DNA from: Heterodera schachtii | Taxonomy: Eukaryota > Nematoda > Chromadorea > Rhabditida > Heteroderidae | Assembly (NCBI GenBank): GCA_023374025.1 | Contig: SIJG01000042.1 | Location: 1,054,001 to 1,118,000 of the forward strand | Length of the DNA stretch: 64,000 nt | Direction of reading: 5' to 3' | In this document: piece after piece, positions 1 through 10,763 of the stretch | How positions within the stretch are numbered: position 1 is the stretch's first letter | Layout: each line of letters opens with the position of its first letter | Notes under the pieces: generated by a model | The model's input: the letters and a program-made list of their open reading frames with translations, nothing else | Told to the model about the DNA's origin: nothing | The model's database searches: none | Made by a program: the position numbers and the translations under genes

Positions 1-2044
1 GGGCGAATTGCCGGCGGGAAACTTTCCTGCGGGGAAAGGGTAAAAGACAACGCTTTTGAGGGAGCCGAGGGACGGCGGGGGGACAAATGAATGGGTAAAT
101 TAGGAATAATTAGGAAGAAATAAACCAATGTTTGTTTAATGATTAGAAAAAGGCGTCAAAAGAGGTTAAAAAATTAAAATTCCAAATTAAAAAAGGAAAT
201 AAAAGAAATTTAAATTGTTTTTTTTACAAAGAAATCTCAAAATAAATTATATTCACTTTACTTACAATTAGTTGAATGTTCAACAAATTGTGCCTTTTAA
301 GAAGCTGCTCTTTTTAGTCTCAGCTTATTTGGTAAATTCTGAGCATAACGAAACAATGAACTGATCGAAAAAACAAAAAAAAAAATAAAAATAATTTTTT
401 TTTTTTGATCAGAGCATCCAAAATAACAAGTCAAAAGTCTTATATTATTGAACAAAAAAAGCAAGAGACATTAATCAAATGTGAAATTTAAAAATGATTA
501 TTTGTCCTTTGTTGGGCCAATAAAACAAAGCGAAGGTCTCTCCATTTTTGGTCACTCATTTGTCCGTTCGTTTGATCATTCGTCCGTTCGTTTGGTCTTT
601 TGTCCCTCTTCTGCCCTATGCTTTACCCTTCCTTCGTTTCCGTATTTTCTTCGTCCTTTTGCTTCATCTTTCCTCCACCATTTTCGCCTTCGTCCGTCTC
701 ATTTTCGGCATCAACAAAAACAAACATTGCTGTGGCCGACTTAGGCGAATGAGAAGATTTTGCAGAATGTTTTTGGAGAAGTGGTGCATCTCCGACTGAT
801 GCATTTCTGTGGCGAAATGCGATTGATTTTTGGATTTCGACCAAATGCCATCAAAAGGACCTTTCATAAGCGATGTGTGCCAGCGGAATGGACGGGGCGC
901 GGTGTGAGGAGGACGAAGTTGTGGTGGAAGAGCCGCCCTCCCCGCCCCGGCTCAACCCACCGACGGACTGTCCCTGCTGATGGACAAGCATTTCGTTGAT
1001 GCGAGCGTTGTTTTGACGTCGATTTGAAGAGATCTGACTGAAACGGGGCGGCGTCAGGGGCCAATCACAATTACGAACGACAAAAACGGACAACAAACGA
1101 CAAATTTGGCATTTGTCTCCGAATTTGTCATTACGACAAAAAATTATGTCGTTTGTCGTTTGAATAAGCCGTTTTTTCCGTTTGTCTCTGTCGTGTGAAT
1201 TGTCATCCAATCACAATTGACAAAATCTACCGTAAATTTGTCTTTTGTCATCATTTTTTTAAGGATTAATCAACATTTCTCAGGAAAATGCAAAAAAAAA
1301 AAAAATTGAAAATGGCAAAATAGTCTTTGTAGGGGTTTTTGGGTACGTAGATTCCGAATCTAACAGTTATTTTGCTCTAATTCTAATCATAAACCTAAAT
1401 TAAAAAGGCCCGAATAAATGAATGAAAAATCATAGATAAAAGTATAGAAATGAAAATCTGAGATCGGATTCATGATTAGCGAACTCATTTACCTTTAGAA
1501 ACATGTTTTTAATATTAAATAAAAAATTTTAGGTCAAAATAATTTGGTGGATTTTTGGGACACTTCTCAGACGACAAATTTGAGATTGGCCGACATTTGC
1601 GGCGTGACACTTGCGGCATTACATTTGCGGCGTAGAATTAATGACCCCAAGCCAAAAATTTTTATTTTGTTTTATGCATTCCTCCGTTTACTAAACAAAT
1701 AGGCAAAATGTTAAGCCAGGGGTGGAAATCCAGTCCTTTGGCAACTCGGCCATTGCATTCTGAGGCAAATCCGCCTCGTATCAACCGCCGCTTTACTTGC
1801 TTTAACGTCCAGCTAACTTCTTCCTTACAATATCCCGTCGCTGCCCAGCCTTAAAATTTCTGAACTCGGCAAAATTCAAAAGATTTCTGAAAGTCCCCGC
1901 TGAAAAATATTTTAAAAAAGAATTCATTCAGTAGTTCGTTATTACCTTTGAAAAAAATTTCTTATGACCATAAGGAAAACAATAGGGTGTTCGAGATTTA
2001 ATTTTTGAGCATTAATTATAGGGGTGACACAAAATGTCGGCGCC
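1..2044. other. AT-rich intergenic DNA
   Basis: No reading frame here looks like a real exon. The stretch is AT-rich with homopolymer runs such as the A/T tracts near 370-405 and 1285-1305. It contains one degenerate copy of the palindromic repeat family described at 1057-1215. Nothing else is supported. Confidence 0.6.
1057..1215. repeat. Diverged copy of a palindromic MITE-like repeat
   Basis: It begins with GGGGCCAATCACAATTACGA and then carries ACGACAAA-rich sequence. The second half holds the inverted GTCGTTTGTCGTTTG motif and ends near CCAATCACAATTGACAAA. The same terminal sequence and the CGACAAACGAC core recur at 2568-2706 and 4177-4286, so this is a degenerate member of one short inverted-repeat family. 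Confidence 0.6.
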
Positions 2045-2466
2045 ACAAATCTCATTTTGACTGGGTGCCGCAAGTGTCGGCGCCGAAAATGTCGTTTTGA
2101 CTAGGCGCCGCAAGTGTCGGCGCCGCAAATGTCGTTTTGACTGGGCGCCGCAAGTGTCTGCGCCGCAAGTGTCGCTTTGGCTGGGCGCCGCAAATGTCTG
2201 CGCCGCAAGTGTCAGCGCCGCAAATGTCGTTTTGACTAGGCGCCGCAAGTGTCGGCGCCGCAAATGTCGCTTTGGCTGGGCGCCGCAAATGTCTGCGCCG
2301 CAAGTGTCGGCGCCGCAAATGTCGTTTTGACTAGGCGCCGCAAGTGTCGGCGCCGCAAATGTCGTTTTGACTGGGCGCCGCAAATGTAACGCCGCAAGTG
2401 TCTGCGCCGCAAGTGTCGCTTTGGCTGGGCGCCGCAAATGTCTGCGCCGCAAATGTCGCATCACCA
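2045..2466. repeat. GC-rich minisatellite, about 20/40-bp units
   Basis: Near-identical units of the form GGCGCCGCAAATGTCG followed by TTTTGACTGG or CTTTGGCTGG repeat about ten times, with alternating AAATGTC and AAGTGTC spacers. Open frames exist on both strands here only because the unit lacks stops. A related run of GACACTTGCGGC-like sequence appears at about 1590-1630, before the array. Confidence 0.85.
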
Positions 2467-2567
2467 ATTTGAGGGGCGGTGTTGAGCGCCCCCCAAATAT
2501 TTGGCGTTTGTCGTCTGAAATTTGGCGTTTGTCGTCTGAAATTTGGCGTTTGTCGTGGTTTCAATCA

Positions 2568-4286
2568 CAATTACGAACGCCAAACGACAAACGCCAAATT
2601 TCAGACGACAAACGACAAATTTTTTAATTGTGATTGGAGATAACGACAAACGACGTATATTACGACAGCTTGTCGTTTATCTTTTGTCGTTCGTAATTGT
2701 GATTGGCCCCAGGGCCGGGCAGCGGGAAGCGGAGGGGAGGGGGAAGAGGAAGAGAAGGGGAAGGAGGGCGGAGGAGAGGGGAGGCGGAAAGGAAAGGGGG
2801 GAAGGTAAGGGGAAGGGTGGGGAGAGGGAGGGGGAAGAGGAAGAGAAGAGGAAGAGAAGGGGAAGGTAAGGGGAAGGGTGGGGAGGGGGAGGGGGAAGAG
2901 AAGAGGGTGCTAGGTCGAAGTGACAAAAGTGCGAATGAGTGGTGATCAGAAGGGGCGGGTCATTTCAGTACGGAAGATTTATTTAAATAATTAAATTAAT
3001 TAATTAATTGATAATTGAATAACAATCTATTAATAATAAATATATTTGGCTCTATTTCAGTTTACACGACGACCACGAAAAAAGACACGACCATAGAATA
3101 ATTTGATGTTTCATACATCATAACTTTTTCTAGAAGCATCCAAATTAAACATTTCTTGGTACCATTTGATAGCCTCCAGTTTCCTCTATTTTTCTGTAAA
3201 ATTTTTAAAAAATTTCGTTTAGTTCAAAAATGTTGTGGCCAAAACTATTTAAGGAACCAATTTTTGAAATTTACAAGCCACAACTTTTTTGAAACTCAAC
3301 GAAATTTTTTGAAAATTTTACAGGAAGATAGAGGACACTTAAGGCTAGCAAAAGATACCAAGAATATAGAATTTGGATGCTTCGACAAAAATATGGTATG
3401 GCACTGATCAAAAATTGATCAATTTTTATGGGGATCAATTATTCAACCAAGTATAACTTTCTATATACAAATCGTAGACCCACCATTCCAAAAGCAATTC
3501 GGTAGCAAATTTTGTGCTTTTGACAGTGGGCTTGCTCTAGAAAAAATTTCACAACCCTCTAGAGATTTTTTCGAAATTTCCCCGATTTTCAGCGTATTTT
3601 GGGTGTCCCGGTCACTAGGAAGGAGTGATCTGATCAAGTTGGTGTAAGAGACTTTTTTGATCAGCACAAAAAGTTTTGCAAGCATGAATTATTTCAGGTT
3701 TTTAAATGAACTATAAGATAGTTTTTCAGGTTTGGGTCAAGTCTTTTTTGGGGCACTGTATTTCTCTCACAAAAATATAATTGTTTGTGAAATATTAAAT
3801 AATAAATCTAAATTATAATTATGGTCAGCAAATCTATAATAGATTAAAATAATTATATTATTAATTACCTAATTAACATAATTTATTCCGTACTGAAATG
3901 ACCCGCCCCTTCTGATCACCACTCATTCGCACTTTTGTCACTTCGCCCACATTCGCACTTTTGTCACTTCGACCTAGCACCCTCTTGTCTTCCCCCTCCC
4001 CCTCCCCACCCTTCCCCTTACCTTCCCCCTCTCTCCCTCTTCTCTTCCTCTTCCCCCTCCCTCTCCCCACCCTTCCCCTTACCTTCCCCCCTTTCCTTTC
4101 CGCCTCCCCTCTCCTCCGCCCTCCTTCCCCTTCTCTTCCTCTTCCCCCTCCCCTCCGCTTCCCGCTGCCCGGCCCTGGGGCCAATCACAATTACGAACGA
4201 CAAAAGATAAACGACAAACGACAAGTCTGTCGTAATATACGTCGTTTGTCGTTTATCTTTTGTCGTTCGTAATTGTGATTGGCCCC
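2568..4286. mobile_element. Fold-back element with long inverted arms
   Basis: The left arm (about 2640-2990) is repeated in inverted orientation on the right (about 3884-4250). In order the arm holds a palindromic ACGACAAACGAC segment, GATTGGCCCCAGGGCCGGGC, a 200-bp purine-rich tract, GTGACAAAAGTGCGAATGAG, and GGGGCGGGTCATTTCAGTACGGA. Between the arms lie about 900 bp of AT-rich DNA without a convincing gene. The right arm carries a small internal duplication of the GTGACAAAAGTGCGAATG block. The structure resembles a non-autonomous fold-back or MITE-type DNA transposon. No transposase was seen, and no target-site duplication could be fixed. Confidence 0.65.
4177..4286. repeat. Perfect 46-bp-arm palindrome (MITE terminus)
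   Basis: The first 46 bases, starting GGGGCCAATCACAATTACGA, are the exact reverse complement of the last 46, ending TCGTAATTGTGATTGGCCCC. An 18-bp loop separates them. This is the cleanest copy of the repeat family also seen at 1057-1215 and 2568-2706, and it forms the right end of the fold-back element. The GPCR stop codon lies only 17 bp downstream, so the element may sit in or beside that gene's 3' UTR. Confidence 0.85.
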
Positions 4287-4302
4287 GGGAAGGGGAGAAG
4301 TG

Positions 4303-6816
4303 TCACCTGTGCTCAGTGACTTCGCCAGTTCGGTAGCTGCTGTATTGGAGACGGTTTCCGGGAATGTTCAGCAACAAATTTTTTAGATGAATTCGGTACG
4401 GAGCATATATTAGAGCAGTGATCAATGGGTTGATGATCTGGGGAAAGGGCAAATGACAGCGCATTTGGCGGGGGGGGGAGGGACTGACCGGGTTGAGGGT
4501 AAGGAGATAAAGCAGCACCCAGGCCACCCAATTCATAATCACTCGCTGGTCACAGCTTAAAGAAAGAAAAAATCAGAAAAAAAGATTGTAGGATTAAGCC
4601 ACCCGATATTTGGCCAATCGAAAAGGTGAAGCCGACAAATGTTGAAAATGCGGTAGGGAAGCAAAGAGAAAGAAGTCCAAACAGTGGTGGCAAAGATGAA
4701 AACGAGCGATTTGAGCTGAATGGAAAAGCATTGAGAAGAAGCATGAAGCGATCGCCGTGCTTTGCTTTTGAAAGTGGGCATGTCGACGACGCCGAGTTGC
4801 TGCTGACTAATCGCCGGCGCATTCATTTTCTGACGGGTCAGCTGGAAAAGATATGTGCTGACCACGAGGGAGGAAGAGACGGGCAACACGCAAAACAGAA
4901 TCCTTGGGATTAATTACCTAATTAACGATAATTAGGGGAGGGCCAAAAGAGGCCATTAATGAAAGAAGTTAAGAAAATGAGCTCAGAAAGAAGAGAAGAT
5001 CAGGAAGAAAGGGTGACTTTAAAAACTCACATGAATATCTCGTAGAAGTACTTGGAATTGTCCGTCGCCATCTTATTTTATGGTTTTTATTTCTGTTCCT
5101 CTTCCCCCTCCCTTTTTCCTCCCCTCTCCCCTCCCTCTTTTGGCACGCCTTTCTCCCCCTCTTTCGTTTCCTCTTCCCCCTCCCTTTTTCCTCCCCTCTC
5201 CCCTCCCTCCTTTGGCACGCCTTTCTCCCCCTCTTTCGTTTCCTCTTCCCCCTCCCTTTTTCCTCCCCTCTCCCCTCCCTCTTTTGGCACGCCTTTTCTC
5301 CCCCTCTTTCGTTTCCTCTTCCCCCTCCCTTTTTCCTCCCCTCTCCCCTCCCTCTTTTGGCACGCCTTTCTCCCCCTCTTTCGTTTCCTCTTCCCTCTCC
5401 CTTTTTCCTCCCCTCTCCCCTCCCTCTTTTGGCACGCCTTTCTCCCCCTCTTTCGTTTCCTCTTCCCCCTCCCTTTTTCCTCCCCTCTCCCCTCCCTCTT
5501 TTGGCACGCCTTTCTCCCCCTCTTTCGTTTCCTCTTCCCTCTCCCTTTTTCTGTCCTTCCTCCACTCTCACTACCTTCCCCTTCTCTCCTACCCTTGCGC
5601 TATTTCCACCCCTCTCACCTGAAGCATGCAAACGGGCGTCACAAAAACAATTTTCTCGGCCCAGACATAAGAAACAAACCTTCAAATTAAGTAAAAATAA
5701 TAATTAAACTTCTAAAAAATCCAAAAACCCCAAAGAAACGATCCAAACTCCGCCGCATAAGCAAATCGCTCTCCGTTTGGACATCGCTCTCTCATAAGAC
5801 AAGGGCCATCGGAAGTAGATCAGTTTGTCCACCTGGGATGGTAATGATCAGCAGAAAGCATGAAGAGAATGTGACGAACATTCAAAAGAGTGAGGGACAG
5901 CCCGGAGACCGCCAAACCGATCCAATTGCAAAACTAAAAGGAAAAGCGCAAATGACAGTCCAACGGACGCACATTGGCGGACGCACGTGAATGATGGAAC
6001 AGAGGCCGACGTGGCGCAGAAATTCATGTTTTCTGATCAAAAACTCATTGGGATGGCAAAAAACTGAATGAGTTTTGTGAGAAGAGAAAAACTGAGGCCA
6101 TGTCGAACCTGTGAGGAGAAGGTCACCGAAAGTCATGTCTAAAGGGAGGGGGGGGGGGAGAAGAGCCAAAGCAAAAGCAAAGCCAACGCTTACTGATGAT
6201 AAACACATGCCTAAATGAAGAAACAGATCAGCCGAACTTTCGAACAACGGAATAGACACTGGACAAGCGGTTCGTTTGATACAAAAACGGAAAAAGACCG
6301 ATGGTGCCTGTCTCCAAACGGAATGGCCCAACCCTTTGGCGAATAAGGCACTGATCGGGGCTTAGTCCTTATTGGCTTTTTGGGGTATGTCGGGCAATCC
6401 GACTTTGATGATGCACTTGCATTGTGTCTCCGCTTCGTTTAAAAAGACGGAAGGCGCAAACGATGACTAACACATTGAACAGAGTTGAAGCTGTGGTTGC
6501 TGCCAGCAAAAGGTCGTCCACCTTTTGAGGGGAGGAATTATTAGAAGAAGTGAATGAATGGGGAGGAATTGGGAAAAGGGAGGAAAGAGAGGGAAAACGG
6601 AGGGGTAAAAGCCGAGGGGGGGGGGGAGGAAGAGAAGACGGAGCAAAAGCCATGGCTGACCGTGAATTGGAACTTGACGAAACCCTCCGACTCGAAGCAG
6701 TTCTGCAAAGCCTCCTCAGTTTGGTATTCGGCCCCTTCGGCAAGGACCGGTGCCGGGTGTTGCTGTTGGCCCAAAAATTGCGCGTCCGTTGTGTTGCCGG
6801 TTAGGGACGGTTTCAT
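4303..6816 (-). CDS. Orphan class A (rhodopsin-like) GPCR, multi-exon
   Basis: This is a seven-transmembrane receptor of the plasma membrane; its ligand cannot be read from sequence. Exons on the minus strand are about 6816-6661 (N-terminus with an NTT glycosylation site), 6521-6417 (TM1, NVLVIVCAFRLF), a short poorly fixed exon near 6210-6194, 6138-6109 (TM2, MTFGDLLLT), 6063-5987, 5933-5880 and 5832-5729 (TM3-TM4), 5679-5619, 5071-5031, 4902-4603 (TM5, loop 3, TM6), 4555-4489 and 4437-4303 (TM7). Key signs are SLTLLNVDKLIYFRWPLSY at the TM3/loop 2 junction, where DRY is replaced by DKL, and NPLITALIYAPYR in TM7. Cysteines before TM3 (HVGLCSII) and in loop 2 (TPVCML) could form the usual disulphide. 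Most intron phases agree; only the TM1-TM2 junction is unresolved. Confidence 0.85.
5097..5545. repeat. Six copies of a 72-bp pyrimidine-rich tandem repeat in a GPCR intron
   Basis: Each unit combines CCTCTTCCCCCTCCC, CCCCTCCCTCTTTTGGCACG and CTTTCTCCCCCTCTTTCG. About six near-identical units lie inside the GPCR intron between the exons at 5619-5679 and 5031-5071. Long open frames exist on both strands because the unit is a multiple of three and lacks stops. Confidence 0.85.
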
Positions 6817-9800
6817 TGTCACTGCCAAATAAACGGAGAGATTTCTGAGCAAGCGGTGGGACAGATGCCAATTTAAGGAACTCCCCCACCAAAAGGGCAC
6901 TGCCCATGCGCCAAACATCGCTTCGCCTTTCACTCCCGTCAATTGCCTCCAATTTGTTGCCCAGCGATTATGGCCAAAGTGGAATTATCTTTGGTGTTGA
7001 GAGGTGCCAATCAAAAGGGCCGAATTCTGTTAAAATCACAAAAAATGGAGGAGAAAATGCGAAAACGAAAGGGAAGACAAAATCGGACTTTGAATTGGCA
7101 GAACTGAACAGAGAAGGCAATGGGATGAGAAGGACAAGCACAGCGGCAGAAGAAGAAGAAAGGGACAAAGCGCATGGGGACGACGATTAGCACATAATTA
7201 CGACACTAATTAAGGATGAATTTGGCCGGGGCTTTGCTTGTCAATTAGTAAATTGGCAAGGGCTGTGCTTTGTAAGCAAATTCACGGGGAAATTGATATC
7301 GAAATAATTGGAAAATTCTATTGATTGATAAACATAAAATGGGAATAAACAATTGGAAAAAAGAGGGGAAAAGAGAGGGACACAAAGAAAAAAGGGAACG
7401 GAAGTAGAGTAAAAAAGCATTGTTCAACCAATAATCAAACGGAAAGAGCAAAAGCAATGATCAGCAGATCCAATGGGAAGTGCCGAGAGAAGAAAAGCAT
7501 GGCCAACCATAGGGAATTCGAACGAAAAATCAAAAAATGACATTTTATTGGCAAAGTGCCGCTTGCCCCCGCCCCCCCCCCCCCGCACCGTCTCTTTTTT
7601 TTCTCTCTTCCAAGGCAGTTTTTTAGCTTCAGAATATATACAACTTAACCACTTTTGATTAAATTGATATCCCAATGCCATTCGATGTATGTAAATAAAT
7701 ATGAAATGACGTAGGATTTGGAAACCGTGTGAAGGATTTGGGCATTAATCGGCGAGCGAGCAGAAAGCGGGGGAAGAGGAGGTGGAGGGGAGGGCGGGAA
7801 GGGGGGGGAGGGGGAAGAGGAGGGGGAGGGGAGAAGGAGGGGGGGGGGGAGGGGGGGGGGAAGGGGAGAAGGAGGGGGGGGGGAAGAGGAGGGGGAGGGG
7901 GAATGGGGAGAGGGGGGGGGGGGCGTGTGCTTCGCTAATCATTGTTTTGTATTAACCTGTTTTGCCGTAGAAAAAAAGGATTAGTGAATGTGTTAGGAAA
8001 GATAGAGAGAAGAGAAGCGGATCAGAGAAGGAACGAGTGATAGGGGGAAAGAGGGAGAGATATTTTTGGGATGCGCCATTTTTCATTTTTGCATCGTCAA
8101 ATCATTCATTCATTTTCAATGACAATTCTCCTGCCAGCCAAAATATGGCAATTATAAAACTATTAAAAATAGAAGCTTAACTAAATAGAATATAAAAATA
8201 GCTTAGCTAAAAGGAAATGTCACCGGAAGTTGGTGTCCGTAAAAAGGATTTAAAAACGGAATTTAAAAGGTGGAAAATTCCAAACAATTTTAAATTCTTA
8301 TAAATCTGATCAACTAAGGCATTAAATCATATTGAAAATCCATACTTTTTTTCCTGGACTGTGGTAGAATTAATTAAATGCACGAAAACTCGCGATTTGT
8401 CCATATTTCTATATTGTTCTTAATGCCATATTAAATTTTTCCAAAAGCCTCTATTAGAACCGCCCAAAAACCAACAAAATTGGCCTTTTTATCCCTAAAG
8501 ACCCTAAAATTTTCCAAAATATCATTTAGAAAGTTTTCTTGAGAATTTCTTCTTAATTTGGAAAAATTTATGTCCATACTCCGCGAAAAATCCATGGATT
8601 GTTGATCCACGGATCACCGAATCCGATCTTTATGCATACGGATTTCGATCCACGGATAAGTGATTCGTGGGTCATGATGATCCGAGGGTCTGGGAAGCCG
8701 TATAATTGAGCACTTAGGCATTTTAAAAAACATTAATTTACTTCACATTTATTAGACTTACATATTTTAACTCACTAATTAGGAACAAAGTGACGAATGA
8801 GAGCAAAACAACAAACACTTAATTGATAACACTGATAAGAAAAGACTTTTAATTGCTTCAAAATTCGTTAAAATATAATTTTTTCTTTTTGAATATTATA
8901 AAAACAAATATTTGTTTTAGAAAATTTTTAATATTTGGCTTTTGAATATGAATTATCGAAATTCTTTGCTTTTCCATGCGCCACATTTTTGCCCTCTGTC
9001 CGTTAATTATTACTTCGTTTTATCTTTTCCCCCTGCCAATTAGCGATGCTTTCGTCTCAATTGTCCCATGCTTTTTCCGATTGCTTTCTTTGCTCCCTGC
9101 TGAAGATGCTTCAGCTTCTCACTTCTCTTTTCCTGGTCCGTTCCTCCAATTTCCGATCACTTTTCTCTCCCCTCAGGTGATCTCTCTCCATAAAATCAAT
9201 TACAATTGGATTTTTCTCATCGCTTTTCTTGCGCTGCCCTTTTTCGGCCTTTATTTGCTTTTCGGTCCTAACAAAAATTGCCGTTCATTCAAAATGGAGT
9301 TGAGGAGCAGAAGTCGGCACAGAATTGACTTGGCAATCTGTGTAGCAATGGCACTGTTACTCAGAATTTGTTTTAATTGTGTCCATTAATTAATTCTTCC
9401 CTCAGGCGACCGTTTGTTTGCTTTTTGCCACCGTTCTTTTCGTTGGGTATTTTCAGGCAATAAATTAAAATTTTTCCATTTCGAAATCAAAATTTGAAGA
9501 AACATTCAATGGACTTTTTTTTGCTTCTGTCTGCGATGGCCGCGCTTTTTCTCTTTTTTCTTTATTCAATGAATGCGCTTTTGTGCGTTCGCCGTCTCAG
9601 AAAATGCCACGGAAAAGAAAATGTAAAACAGCGCAGTGAATGGCCAATGGCACACTTTTTTTAGCATAATTTCTTCGTTGCCACAACTCGGTCGAGCAAC
9701 GAAAGCCCACTGAGTGACCACTCATGTCAAAATGTGCCATTTGCATTGGGAGAAAGAAAGAATCAACTCAAAAATAAAAACAGAAGTCAATGGCCAAATG

Positions 9801-10763
9801 AATGGGAAGAAGAAAAGTGGCGACAAATACCGATAATGAAGAGAGACAGTGGAAAAAGGAGGGAAAGAGGTGGAGAGAGTGTGCGTAGGGAGACACGGCG
9901 AGTTCGGGCAGAGAAAAAGGGGAACACCGAATTCGAAATGGACTTGGCGATTTGGAGGAGGACGGGGAAGGAACAACCGGCAGTTTTTCTAGGGTAATTT
10001 TTGGCTCTTACAATTAGCACGAATCTGACATTTTTTTTAGAAATAATATGTTTACAGTGAGTTGTGCGAGAATTACGTGACCTTCTAAATCTATGATCAA
10101 ATTTAAATAAGTTGCATAAATTGGCGATTTCAAAAAATCTCATCAAATTCATCAAGTGCCGCTTATCGTTTTTCACCAAAAAATTGCGAAAATATCTGTT
10201 TAAAATTTTAAATTAATTTTAAAATGATTAAAATAAAATAAACAAATTTAAATTAGCGTGTACTAATTAATAATTACAGTTATAAAAAATTATTATTTAA
10301 AATTATCAAATTCTAAAAAAGCTGCAGGAAGCATATCTTAAAAAATATGTATAAATCCTTATCATCCTTTTTTCGTCCTAGCATCTATTTGGACAGTGAG
10401 AAGTAAAAAGGACACAAATGGCACAACCGAAAATGCCGAGGAGGACGAACATGGAAGAAAGTGAAACGGAAGAACGAACGAAGCATTGGAGAGGAGGCGA
10501 AGGCGGGGGGGGGGGGGGAAGCGGTGATTTGGCACCACGCTCATTTGAAAATAAAACAAAGCTTTTTTTCTACAATTAATTCAAATTCTATATTATTTTT
10601 ATATTTTATAAATTACTAAAATATATTTAAAAGTCATTTCTAAATTAGCGCCTTAGTTCAGCTGTTACATATTTTTGTTTGTCAAATTAAGATTATGCCA
10701 ATCCGTATGAATTTAGAGCGGATAATTTTTAAATCATTTAATGTTAGTAAACATAACGATATT
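6817..10763. other. Intergenic stretch without a convincing gene
   Basis: The GPCR promoter should lie just above 6816. A plus-strand purine tract with long G runs sits at about 7780-7925. The rest is AT-rich with short open frames lacking exon-like context. At 8590-8690 the motif GATCCACGGAT occurs twice amid partly palindromic sequence. An open frame at 8976-9389 encodes hydrophobic stretches but shows no splice or family support. Confidence 0.5.
7780..7925. repeat. G/GA-rich low-complexity tract
   Basis: About 145 bp of almost pure purine on the plus strand are made of GGGGGAGGGGGAAGAGGA-type units with runs of nine or more G. It is a simple-sequence expansion with no coding value. Confidence 0.9.

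Noticed and set aside
2012..2467. Long Ala/Arg/Gln-rich frames over the minisatellite
   Set aside because: Repeat unit without stops; open on both strands with unrelated low-complexity proteins.
4969..5685. 238-codon charged minus frame
   Set aside because: Mostly the 72-bp intronic repeat of the GPCR; only its ends overlap true exons, in other registers.
8976..9389. Hydrophobic 137-codon frame
   Set aside because: No recognisable family and no coding-like neighbours; hydrophobicity follows from T-rich DNA.
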